Below, one piece after another: positions 35,001-45,173 of a stretch of 64,000 nucleotides of DNA; positions within the stretch are counted from its first letter, which is position 1; every line of letters begins with the position of its first letter. The translations under genes and the position numbers were made by a program. This DNA is from Laccaria trichodermophora. Its lineage: Eukaryota; Basidiomycota; Agaricomycetes; Agaricales; Hydnangiaceae. The notes under the pieces were generated by a model that searched no databases, was not told the origin of the DNA, and saw only the letters and a program-made list of their open reading frames with translations. The stretch covers positions 62,001 to 126,000 of the forward strand of contig JACTVC010000055.1 of assembly GCA_018417955.1 (NCBI GenBank), written 5' to 3'.

Positions 35001-36529
35001 TGCTCAAACTCATTCAACAGAGTGAATAGAGCTGCAAAAGTCACAACACCATTAAGCTTCATCATATATTTAACCAACTTAAAAGAGTGATCCCATTTGA
35101 TAACATAGCCTGTCAGAGAAGAAAGACACTGATCAAGTGCTGGTCGAATATGCTCCATATAGTCCATATAAACCCAGTTGATATACCATCGTGAAGGATA
35201 AAATCCTGCATAACCCAGTTTATCATCAAATTCAGAAAATGGCAGATATGTTTGTACTGGAAGACTGAGATCTTTTTTAAATGTCTGATCCTTTCGAATG
35301 ACATGGAGATACTTCAGCTCTTGCATATCATGCTCACGTACATGGAGTTCTTGGAGAATTTTAGACCAGGCACTAGCACTTAGTCTATGAGATATTCCAG
35401 CTCGGATTAAAGCCATTAGTGTCTTATCAATTCCACTGCGATGAGTCAGAAATGCTGGAAATTCTGCTATAAGTCCAGGATCAAGTTGATTCATAATGAC
35501 AGGGTCATAGTAATTAAAAGAGTCACCACAGCCAGTAGTATTCAGGTTCTGTGACTTGTGGCATTGAATGCGCTTTGTCATGATATAGTAGTTTCCACTG
35601 AGGCCAACAACTCTGCGAGCAACAGGATTGTCATTCCAACATTTTGTTGTCATTGGATGACTTTTATCCTGATAGTATCTACATGCAGAGTTCTGACAAG
35701 TAATCACCCTCTTTCCAGTGAGGGATTCAGGTAACCAGACAAAGACTTTGGGATAATATAATGAGCTTGGGTCCAACCCAGCAGTTGAGGACTGAGATTT
35801 ACGAAGAGCAAAAAAAGGGTCTGGTGGAAGCATCCAGAAGGTATTATTATCATAGCACATGGGCCTCCCATGGCTATCAAGTTCACGCTGAAGCTTTTCT
35901 TTCACTGAACTAAGATAGAGCGCAACAATCCCAGAGACAGAGACATCCTCAGGATCATTAGGGCTAGTGTTAGCTTCCTCAAGAATTTCCTCAATATCAC
36001 CATCAGCACCACAGAAAGAGTCAGAATCAGAATCAGAGTCGTCGAAAACAGTGTTAGCATCAAGATTAGGAACTGGTGATTCAAGAAATGAAAATGGAAG
36101 TGCATCTGATGGCTGCTCATCTTAATAGATTATGCAGGAATACAAATTTTAATTCTTCTTTAATGGTTTGAAAAAATTGGAGGCTTACCTGGCAGTTGCA
36201 GAAATTCTGTTTCCTGTGCTACTCCTGCATTTGTATTCCTAGATAATATAATCAGGGAAAGACACATGCCAAATAGGTAGAAAATACTTGTTAAACTGGT
36301 CTAAAGAAGGATTTAAATTTAATTGGGATTTTAACAGTTCATGAATGAACATACTAAAAAATGGGTGAATTGATGTTGCTTCAACACCTATAAACAAGCA
36401 GTTTAATATTAGTTCATACTGTTGTGAATTATACAGCATACCAGGTATCAAGATACTCTCAGAAAGTGTTTGGAATGAGGTCGACTGACGGGTTGATGAC
36501 TGGGAAATATTTTTTCTTCCAGATCCCAT
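32018..36529 (-). pseudogene. DDE transposase with an inserted DEDDy 3'-5' exonuclease, split by one TGA
   Basis: Read right to left, exon 1 begins at 36529, and introns near 36389-36443, 36229-36283 and 36125-36189 join in frame to the main exon. From 35905, domain positions are: a DUF6729-like zinc-binding part (residues 50-135, CQNSAC...HPMTTKC); first Asp in KWDHSFK (272); second Asp in GFTDNVASDEG (342); then a 3'-5' exonuclease, residues 400-575, with DMEW (D416, E418), NIGADLMKL (D478) and YAALDAFSAL (Y555, D559). A TGA at 34013-34015 follows TTKT. The same frame resumes at once and continues to 32018, giving DVFHEMDKVC, the probable catalytic Glu in RGTNSVEG (codon near 33178), HNPIRRNF and a C-terminal Cys cluster (CMLC...CP...CKF). 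The exonuclease therefore sits inside the RNase H-like transposase core. With only one lesion visible, the copy is young. Exon 1 limits are less certain than the rest. Confidence 0.82.
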
Positions 36530-36703
36530 GCGAGATCCTCCAGCACTGTGTTTGGTTTAATTTTTAGAGCCTGAAGGCCTTCCTGGAGGCATGTTGTTGT
36601 ACTTGAGGTGCTAAATATGATGAGGAAAGGCTAGATGTCCAATAGATGGTGTGGGAGATGGTGAAATGATAAGAAGAACCAGTGTGGGACCGAGATTGAT
36701 GGC

Positions 36704-36814
36704 TTATGTCTGTTTTTGGACGACTTTATGTCTGTTTTTGGACTGTTTGTAAACAAGGGTGTGAGAGTGATGGCTTATGTCTGTTTTTGGACGACCTTAT
36801 GTCTTTTTTTGGAC
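36704..36814. repeat. Subterminal direct repeats of the MULE-like element
   Basis: Four copies of TTATGTCTGTTTTTGGAC (the last with one change) lie at 36704, 36726, 36775 and 36797, all in the same orientation, 46 bases or more inside the right TIR. A palindrome around TAGACATAAATTATGTCTA follows at about 36826-36844. Such repeats usually bind transposase. No equal array is seen at the left end. Confidence 0.7.
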
Positions 36815-37468
36815 ATGTCTCAATATAGACATAAATTATGTCTATATATGGACATAAGGTGTCCCAGACATGGCACCAGAGCTGGGATTCGTGATTTGCT
36901 TATATATCTCTGAGGCTATGAACGTTTGCAGAAAAATGGTCTGTAGTCAAGCTGCGCAGAGATTGTTGACAGACAGTTGAGCAGGTGCTCGTCGTCTGTC
37001 ATGGTGGAAGGGCGACGACTACAGCGCTCATGAGTCAGAGTCATACGCTGTGTGAGCTCGCTTGTGGAGACACGTGACGTTCCCCGTGGTTGGCACGGCT
37101 TGAGGTCACAGGTTCTGCCCGTAAGGATAGCTTAAACTTGCGAAGAGGTGATTTTTGGCTCTGAGTCTTCTTGACAGCGCCATTGTGCTCTTCAGCGGTT
37201 GGTTTCATCAGCCAGTTCACAAGTTACTTGTGCGCTTTTCCCCCTTTTTGGACTTATCGCAAGCCAAAAAGTGAAAAAGTGGAAAGGATAAGTAGAATCT
37301 TCTCGATTATTTGAAAATCACTTATGGCTTTTACTTGCAAGGATCCTCAGGGTCGCTCTCCCGAAAAATGGAGGCAGTCATGATTAACTTGTGGTTTTCA
37401 CGCTTTTTATCGCTTGCACAAGCTCAAAGAATTAAATCGTGCTGATGTCTTTGGAAGAATATAATTAT

Positions 37469-37492
37469 TACAGCTGAATGCAGAATAATTAG
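37469..37492 (+). repeat. Lone end of the palindromic Tc1/mariner-type MITE family
   Basis: TACAGCTGAATGCAGAA, identical to the end of the MITE at 12551, including the TA. The partner end is not present nearby, so this is a truncated copy. Confidence 0.55.
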
Positions 37493-37969
37493 AAATGTTA
37501 CTAAGTTAATTAGCCACGACGGCTCCTGCTGCCCGGTTGAAGATCAACAACTGGCCTATCAATTTGCAGCAACTGCAAGTGTAACCGGACTTAGTTAAAA
37601 TTCGAGCAGGGAAGCGGAGTTCGCCAACTACCACCAGACAAAGAATTGGCCTCTGAGGCCCCCTAGCGCTTGAGAAGCGCCAGGTCCGAGGTGACAGCTG
37701 CCTATATAGGATGAAAAACGTGGTCATGAGTTCACTTAGATGCGATCGCTGATCGCCAAACTTTCGACCCATTGGGGATTTTATGTCGAAACCCACCAGC
37801 AACTCTTTCATCTCAAATTCAATTCCACTTCGTTCTTTGTCAGGGTATGAGGTTTCTCCGCACTCATGGGATCGCAGGGCAACTATAAATGCTTGAGCCC
37901 GTCCGGTTCTTTCAGCTACTTCCCAATCCTCCCAAGGGGTACGCAGAAAAAAATCCCTGTACACGGGGT

Positions 37970-38015
37970 TGTTTTATTCCGATAAGGACTCATAGACACC
38001 ACCCCCCTCCCCTAG
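37970..38015 (+). repeat. 46-bp direct repeat, partner at 39015-39060
   Basis: TTCCGATAAGGACTCATAGA followed by CACCACCCCCCTCCC resembles 39015-39060 in the same orientation. The two copies frame the small zinc-finger gene. Their poly-C block resembles the subterminal part of the MITE at 17583, but no TIR or duplication was found. Confidence 0.4.
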
Positions 38016-38036
38016 CCTTCCTAAAAAGGAAATAAA

Positions 38037-38582
38037 TCACGTGTTTAAAAACAAATACAACTTTCTACACCCTACGCCGATGCTTGCATGTAGAGACCCT
38101 ACCTCCAGCATTCGCCTTGCAATCGTCATCGCAAAACCACCCTCAACAAGACCACGACAAGTTAAGTGATACTGCAATTATGTTAGTATTTGTTCTGTGT
38201 TTTGGAATAAAAGCATACAACGACTTACCACAAGGTTGCATGCACCACAACGAAGCAAATCTTGGTCCTCAACTACTGTCTCGCATCCTTCATCTGCGCA
38301 AATCCGATTGGCCACGATTTCCTGTACAACCGTAGTCAGATTACGCTTGCGACGAGGTCGTGCTCCTGGTTCTTGTGAAGTTCTTATGAGCGGCGCTATC
38401 GATGTGTTTGGTCCAGTTCTTCTCGCCGGCGAAGCTGAGTCCTACGGAGATATTGCACTCTGGACACCATCGAGTACTTGACGTGTCATGCTCGGATGGT
38501 TCCTATTGATAGTTACTAATGGCTGGGCAAACCCTGTAAGTGGACAGAAGCATACCTTTCGGGGCCTTTTTGATTTTGGCAT
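38037..38582 (-). CDS. Small zinc-finger protein model, possible frameshift
   Basis: Starting at 38582, MPKSKRPRK is joined across a 53-base intron to EPSEHDTSSTRWCPECNISV and then to a GEKNWTKHIDSAAHK segment. Together these form a C2H2 finger (C-x2-C, H-x5-H). About 40 bases on, a different frame gives RRKRNLTTVVQEIVANRICA followed by DEGCETVVEDQDLLRCGACNL. Across a second intron at about 38165-38225 it continues as YHLTCRGL, which looks like a PHD- or RING-type Cys/His cluster. Joining both parts requires a one-base shift near 38390. Either the gene is broken, or the two parts are separate. The family is not identified. Confidence 0.35.
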
Positions 38583-39062
38583 GGCTGGTGGTGCTACGGC
38601 AAGGAAAAAAAAATTGAGACATGGCAGAATGGAAGTAAATTTGTATGGACTCACCCGTGCAACGTGCCACAATGCCAAAGCATAGTACAAAATCTGCTTG
38701 CAGACCATTGAGCTTCCAAAACTTAGCACAAATTGGACATTTAGCGGGAGGAGGAGGAGGGCCAAAGGTAAGCGGCGCTTACCAGCGCTCACGTTACAAC
38801 GACGATGGCAGTGTGAACCTCGGTGTGAACTTGTGTGAACAATTTGTTGAACCGGGCCGACCCAGCCACTGACGTCAGATGCGTCAAACCATCGCCAAAT
38901 GCAGAAGCCAACAGGTCTCTGTGCCCCTACTTGGCCCCTACGCTCATAAGAACTAGATAGATTGAGATACAACAACTTCCTGGAGTCTCATAAGGCGAAA
39001 TAGTCAACAATTTTTTTAATTCGGATAAGCACCTCGACCTACCACCCCCCTCCCTACCCCAT

Positions 39063-40834
39063 ATGTCGGTAATTGCCGGTGCGTACCCCTTGAATCCTCC
39101 TCTACGCAGACAACCAACCTCAATGCGATCGGCCCGGGCCGGGAGCGTGAATAATCATTCAACTTTCGAGAGTTTTATCCAAACTCAAACTCAAGCCACC
39201 TCGAGACCTTCACATCTTGACAACCGGTATTTACCCAAAGAATGTCCTCAAAGCGCCAGAAAGGATATCAACCTGGACGCTCTAAATTCAACGGCCCCAT
39301 TCTCAACAGCTGAGGATCTACTTGATGTAGAGACAGTCAAACGCGTCTTGCCCACAATTCGAAAGGTGATGGAAGACCTAAAGACTGATGTATCTCAAGT
39401 ACTGCCCGCGGATGAAGCGGCCGCACGACTGCACGCAATTTTTGACCTTGTTTTTTCTAGCAAGCGTTCTTGCAAGACACTTCTCAATGTTCAAGGAGAC
39501 GATGCTCAAATAGTCCTCAATTCTCTCCAATGGGTGAGTAGCTTCTCATCCTCAAACCTTTACCCACGAAGTTGACCACGATCAAAAGTTACTCGACTAC
39601 CCACAATCGAACTCCACGCAGAGGAGCAGGCTGCTTTCAGCATTGCTTCATCTATCCCGCAAAAGTGGGTTATATCCAGAGTGCATCATTCTAGAAGGCA
39701 TTGTACGTGAAGGTGATTGTGCCATTGCATCGGGGCACTTTGGGGAGATTTGGAAGGGGAAGTTTCGCGATCAACAAGTTTGTCTCAAGATCGTCAAGAT
39801 CTATAAGCAATCTCATGTTGATCACCTTTTGAAAGTGTGTTGCTCCCATTTTTCATGCAACAATAATGATTTTGACTTCAACTACTTCAAGGTTTTTGCC
39901 AAGGAAGCAATTTTGTGGAGCCAGCTTTCGCATCCAAACTTGCTTCCATTTTACGGAATATATTATCTCAAAGATGGGCCCGGCAGAGTATGTCTGGTAT
40001 CTCCATGGATGAATAAAGGAAATATAAAGGACTATCTCCCCGAAAATCCGCGAGTGGATCGCGTCCTCCTGGTGCGTTTTTGCTATGATAAGGAACATAA
40101 CTTGCTCTGAATGTAATGAAGGTGTCTGATGTCGCCGCTGGCGTGTCATATCTGCATCAAAAGGCTATTGTTCACGGAGATTTGAAAGGGGTGAATATCC
40201 ACTTGTGTATATTCCTCAAAACGCTGTTAAACTTGAGGGATTGATTAATAGGTGAATATCCTCGTAACAGAATGCGGGAAAGCTTGTCTTGCAGACTTCG
40301 GTCTCTCTAATCATGTTGATGCTGAAATGCTAACGTGGACGTCCGAAAGTCCTGCAAATACCGGTGGGACTATTCGCTGGCAAGCTCCGGAATTATTCGA
40401 TCCGGAAAACGAGAACTCCAAGCCAACAAAAGAGACTGATGTTTACGCCTTTTCTTGTGTATCTTACGAAGTACGTTTGATATTCCAGTGCCGCCTTTCT
40501 TGGCAGTTCACATTTATATTTCATAAAGATCTTCACCTGTCAGGTTCCGTTTCATGAGATATCCCGAGAGTCTACCGTCATGATGAAAGTCTTGGGGGGA
40601 AAACGTCCTTCTCGCCCAGCGGAGAATAGTGCGCCTTTCATCGAATGGGGGCTCACAGACTCTATGTGGAGGTTGATGGAGCGGTGCTGGGATCGAGACC
40701 CAGACAATCGTCCTTCGATGAGCAGTATTTCCGGGAAGGACTTTCTTTCTTCGCCTGTTGATGACAGGCCCTCGGGAGTAGAGGAAGCTCTTTCGCCACC
40801 ACAATTCCGCGGAGCCATGCATGGATTTCTATAG
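39063..40834 (+). CDS. Protein kinase, tyrosine-kinase-like (TKL) group
   Basis: At least six exons. The first, 39063-39533, encodes a non-catalytic N-terminus with Ser/Thr-rich sequence and a helical part. The second, from 39589, carries the Gly-rich loop (SGHFGEIWKGKF) and the ATP-binding Lys in VCLKIVKI. Later exons carry WSQLSHPNLLPFYGIYYL, the catalytic loop HGDLKGVNILV (HGD in place of HRD, which is common in fungal TKL kinases), the DFG motif ADFGLS, the APE motif QAPELF, and MERCWDRDPDNRPSM of the last subdomain. The catalytic Lys, Asp and Asn are present, so it may be active. Agaricomycetes have large expanded sets of such kinases with unknown targets. Confidence 0.85.
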
Positions 40835-41069
40835 ATATTTCCTGTTGCCTAGATAATACAGACCTTGTCGTTGGAGCAACCACAGCTGGAGGACATGCGC
40901 TGAAAACGTGTTCGTTGATTCATGCACGTGACCTGAAATTGCGATTGAATGAATGTACAACCTTCTGGTTCAATGGGTAGGGAGGAGACAGGATAGCGGT
41001 AGTACTAGCGGCACAACAGCGGCGGACGTAAACGGATGTGGGTGCAATGTGAGTGTTCAAGACGAACAA

Positions 41070-42837
41070 TCACGAAAACACCGTCTCCTCCCACATCGCC
41101 TGACTCCCACTCATACTCACAAACATCTCTTCGTCCGCCGTTGGTGCCCAGGGAGAATCATCTCTCAACTTCACAGCCTATCAAAAAAAGAAAAAGGATG
41201 TCGTGTCAGCACCCGAAAGGAATCAACAGAGGGAGAGGAGAAAGAAAGACGTAGAACAGACCTTGTTCAAAAACTCTTTACTCCTCCCAGTCTCCAGCTC
41301 CAGATACCCAAGCAACGCCGTCTGCTGCTGAACGTCCAACAACGCCTCGTCAACTTGTTCCTTCGTGAACTGCGGTGGCGGGTCCGAGAACGTCACAGTC
41401 CCATCTGCAGAGATTTGGGCACTGATGTCGTTTGATTCAATCTGCCAGAGTGTTACGTAGGTAGACGAAAGAATGAAAGATGAAAGGAATGAACGCACCA
41501 TGCTGAGCAGAAGCTCCCTGACCTCATCCTCTGAACCAATCTTGATTGCTTTGCCAATGTCCGCGAGGTGAAGAGTGACGTAGGTGGCTGTCAGCTTCTT
41601 CAACACCCAGCGAGGCGCACGGGCGACGGCTTGGCTGATCAGGCCCAAATTTTTCTCCTGTCGTGGGATGGGTTAGATGAGGTAGAGTGGAACGTGAATG
41701 TCTTACAGCAGAGAAGGTCTGCCTCTCTTTATCGTATATCTCATGGAGCAAATCCGTGCTTTGTGGATAGGCGTTGATGAAGGCGTGATACGAGGTGTTC
41801 TTGAACAGACGGAGAAGCAGGGGGTGGGTGTATTTCGGAAGAGGTGATGTCTATTCATATCCGCGTAAGTGATACAGTGAAAGCACGAGGGATGGGAACG
41901 AACCTTGCCCACTGATATCAGCTGAACCAACTTCAACTTCTTCAAAGCCTCCATCTGCAACGCCGCGGGATAAGTGCCTGGGCTGGTCACGCAAATCTCA
42001 AAGTATTCTTCGGCTTCAGGCCAGCGTTTCAGTGCAGCGAGCGCGATACCGCCTGTGTAGTGATATATGAGGTTGTCGTTGTAGTGCAGATCTGAAAGGT
42101 TAATGTCGACGTTGAAGATGGGATTCTCAAGTACTGGCAGGGCTTCGACGAATTGGCGGGTGGTGACGCATGTCTAGATGTCCTGAGTGAGACTATGATC
42201 GCGTGAAAGGGAGGGCGCAGACGTACGGTCAAAAATATGGGGTGAATGGTGGTCAGGAATGATGGATCGGGGGGATAGCGAGAGACAAGATGGTAAAGGG
42301 GTTGGATGGCCAGCCTTAACTGTGAGAGGTCATTAGTGACGGCCTCATCTAATCAGAGAAAAGACAGCCTACGCTATTCGACTGGCTAGCTATGCTTTTT
42401 ATACCCTTGGCGAGGATGGTCACTATAGTAGGATGAGAAGCTGTTCGATGAGCAATATGGCTATATACACATACCGCGATCTGGCGCCAGACGAGCTTGT
42501 TCTGGGCTAAAGTTTCTGCAAAAGTCGAGGACCACCGGCCAAGGTGGCTGCGGCGCCCCTTGGACCGTCATACGTGCAGTCCTACCTGACCATTAGACAT
42601 ACAGTTGATATAATGAAAGAATGGTACTCACAGGATGTAAAGAACTCCCAAAGTATTCTCCTTCACGTCTAAGACCGAAAGCGGATCTTGACCACCAGGT
42701 AACACGCTTGCTAGGATGTGATCGCGGGTATCTTTTGGCAAGCCATTGCGTAGAATAACATTGAGGGCTGGAATGCTATTGGCCGTCGTGATTTGATGTA
42801 CAACCTGATCGATGCTGGTAAGGTCTCCTGGTGCCAT
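41070..42837 (-). CDS. CSN3: COP9 signalosome complex subunit 3
   Basis: Read right to left from MAPGDLTSIDQVVHQI at 42837 through several small exons. Typical pieces in order are: YHYTGGIALAALKRWPEAEE with the CVTSPGTYPAALQMEALKKL helices; LPKYTHPLLLRLF; and the PCI domain LTATYVTLHLADIGKAIKI, MIESNDISAQISADGTVTF. After the last intron comes a short acidic tail with a stop at 41070-41072. This matches the plan of CSN3, a PCI subunit of the nuclear complex that removes Nedd8 from cullins. All joins stay open. The neighbouring kinase converges on it with about 235 bases between stops. Confidence 0.9.
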
Positions 42838-43385
42838 TGTTCTTTCCTCTACGTCAAAGTCTAGATTTCTGAGAAGAAAGAGTCGTGAGCATCACAGCTT
42901 GCAATTTCAGAACCCTTTTTTCAGCCAGTTACGGCCTTCAAGTAGCTCGCTCGTTCCAGCCATCGACACACACAACCACGCGCTCCCTTGACCATGATCG
43001 ACTGACTCACTGCTATGTTTCAGCCAACTATCAATCGATCTGTAGTGATTTGCGTTGGCGCTCAGTTACGCGTAGGCGGAAGCGATATCGACAGCGATTA
43101 AACCAGCGTCGACGATGTCTTGCACGATGTCGAGGGGCACGCCGACGAGGAGGGTTGAAGTGTGTTACGTAATACATTTCTTGACGCGTGACCAAGACGC
43201 GTCACTTTATTACATAATTAGATCTCCGTTCCCCCTCCTCATTCACAACAGAACAGCAGCTATTCTCAGACAGCGTCCGCCAAAGAAGACACCAGTGCTC
43301 AGGTTTTGGCACGTTTCTTCCATTCAGAGATGGTGTCATGCAATCCAGTTTTTTCTCTTCCACGATGTTACAATCAATTGAATGA
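42838..43385. other. Intergenic, no gene seen
   Basis: Promoter side of the CSN3 gene; small frames only. Confidence 0.5.
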
Positions 43386-43393
43386 ACCATTGA

Positions 43394-44059
43394 CAAGAGG
43401 GTGGCGGAACGTGGATCCCGTACACTGGCTGGGAGAGGGGGGGGGTCCAGCCGAAGGCCGAAAAAAAAATAGTGACCTCACGTATTTTTGTTGCAAATTG
43501 ATCGCGTCGTTTCGCCCGCTCCCAACTCCGGCCTAGCATTCATAACATCTGCGTCCAACGCCCTCGCATACCCTGCTCATCACCTATCCACCATTAATGA
43601 TGATGCAGACGGATCATCCCTGCGCACCGCTTTTTAAGTGCCGCCAGCTGGTTGTCAAACTCTACACGGAATATGCGTACTAAGTTCTCCCCCAGCCAGG
43701 CGAGAGCCAGCGAGGTAGTTACAAAGTCTGCAACAGTGAAGGGACTGTAGGCCATCGGATTTTGCATGCAAATACGCTGTTGAGAGTTTGTAAAATTGTG
43801 CTTTCGCTCACTTATGTTCCTTCGTGCAAAGCCTTGCATATGCTTGCATATTGCAATCTTTAACTGTAATATGATCATGAAATTTTGTGGGTTCTGAATT
43901 GATAGGTAGGTATCATAGGATAAAAAAAACATTCAATAAAACATTGGAACTCGGAAAAAATACCTTATATAGTAGGAGGAGGAGGGGGGGAGGTCAGCCA
44001 AACCCACGAAAAAAAAATAGGGAGTGTTGGTACATTTTCCACGTTCCGCCACCCCCTTG
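43394..44059. mobile_element. 666-bp MITE, copy 2 of the family at 17583, inverted, perfect target duplication
   Basis: Begins CAAGAGGGTGGCGGAACGTGG and ends with the inverted equivalent. The duplication ACCATTGA lies at 43386-43393 and 44060-44067. The left part, read on the minus strand, matches the right part of copy 1 (GGCCTTCGGC, poly-C, GGGATCCACGT). The right part matches the left part of copy 1 (ACCAACACTC, poly-T, poly-C). No gene. Confidence 0.85.
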
Positions 44060-44067
44060 ACCATTGA

Positions 44068-45173
44068 TGAACCAGTCCCTTGACCCTGGCAAGAACTTGA
44101 ACTTGAAGCTTGAAGGGGAACATGGATTGGAGTATTGGATTTGGAATAGTGTCATACTTTCTATAAATTGATACCAGAGATATTCTCGAGATTTTGATTT
44201 TTTTTCTTGTGGCAAGCGAAAAACCGGAAAAGTAAATTGCTAACTTGCTGATGTATTCGATTTCCGGGCCCCCCATGGAATGAGAGTTGAATGAGAGGTC
44301 CATTTTTGTGACTTTTCAGGGACAGAGAATGGTGTGAGCTTTATTATAGATCACTGTATGGTGGACGTGAGAGAGGCCTCTCAGTTGGACCAGCGTTAAA
44401 CCAGCGAAGGTTAACGTTCATCCTACACATGGTGAGTTTGGACAACACAGTTATCGTCGGACAGATTCTCGGACTCTCCTATGGGTATTCCACAAGACAT
44501 GCACTGCGCGATACATCTCTGATGCCACAACAAGCTCAACGTTTGTACCACAAGCGAAACAAGGATGGTTGGACGAGGTTGTGGTGAGCCGTTCTTTTCA
44601 TGAGCCCAAGGGCGAACAAACTAACTGTGAATTCCTGGCAAAAGTTGAACGTTGAACGTTGAACACCAACAGTAATTCATATTGAAATGATCATAAGATA
44701 ACATGAAAAGTGAAACAATGGTTATCGTATTACACTTATATACCCCAAGTGGATGATGGAACGAATTAGAAAAGACCGCAAAAGCTATTCTGTCACTGAC
44801 CGTCATGGACAACTGACAGAATGAATGTCATCAGCATCCCGAGTCGCTCGAGAATTCAGAAGGAGCGACTTACAGCCCTTACGTCTGGCGGAGTTCATTG
44901 CAATGTAACCACTATAGTAGACTCGTTGCCAGTCTCCTTGGGTGCGAAAATGTGGAAAAAAAAATGAGTGTGGAGAGAATTAGCACCTAAGGAGACTGGT
45001 ACAACTTAACCGTGAAGGAGCACATGGGGATTTCAAGGTCTGAACATCCATTTTAGGGCACGCATCAACGCACGCGATCACTACGCTCGCGCACGTCTGT
45101 TTCACAATATCATCATATCCACCTCTTAGACATAGTATTCAATAGCGTAGATGGTTCGTAGTAACTTTCCATC
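44068..45173. other. Intergenic between the MITE and the helicase gene
   Basis: No gene recognised. GTTGAAC occurs three times in a row near 44645. A small foldback sequence lies at 44929-44999. If the helicase and DUF6589 genes form one element, its left terminus should be here, but no matching end was found. Confidence 0.4.
44929..44999. repeat. 71-bp foldback sequence
   Basis: CCAGTCTCCTTGGGTGC (44929-44945) and its near-perfect inverse (44983-44999) flank an A-rich loop. It could be a tiny MITE or a regulatory hairpin. Confidence 0.5.

Larger units (their letters stand above)
31700..36883 (-). mobile_element. Complete 5184-bp MULE-like transposon with TIRs and 8-bp target duplication
   Basis: Inverted ends of 24 bases match at 22 positions; both include GCTCTGGTG and CATGTCTGGGACA (31700-31723 and 36860-36883). 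The perfect 8-bp duplication GGGATTCG lies at 31692-31699 and 36884-36891. Duplications of 8-11 bp are usual for Mutator-like elements. The element is A+T-rich compared with flanking host genes. It carries one long gene on the minus strand, subterminal repeats at its right end and a tRNA-like stretch near its left end. Confidence 0.88.
36892..38036. other. Intergenic, no gene seen
   Basis: A 152-residue minus-strand frame at 37506-37964 has no recognisable features. Short inverted and direct motifs around TTTTTGGACTTATCGCAAG (37250) were noticed. A lone MITE end lies at 37471. Confidence 0.4.

Noticed and set aside
37506..37964. 152-residue minus-strand frame
   Set aside because: No domain, no plausible splice context, no resemblance to a known protein.
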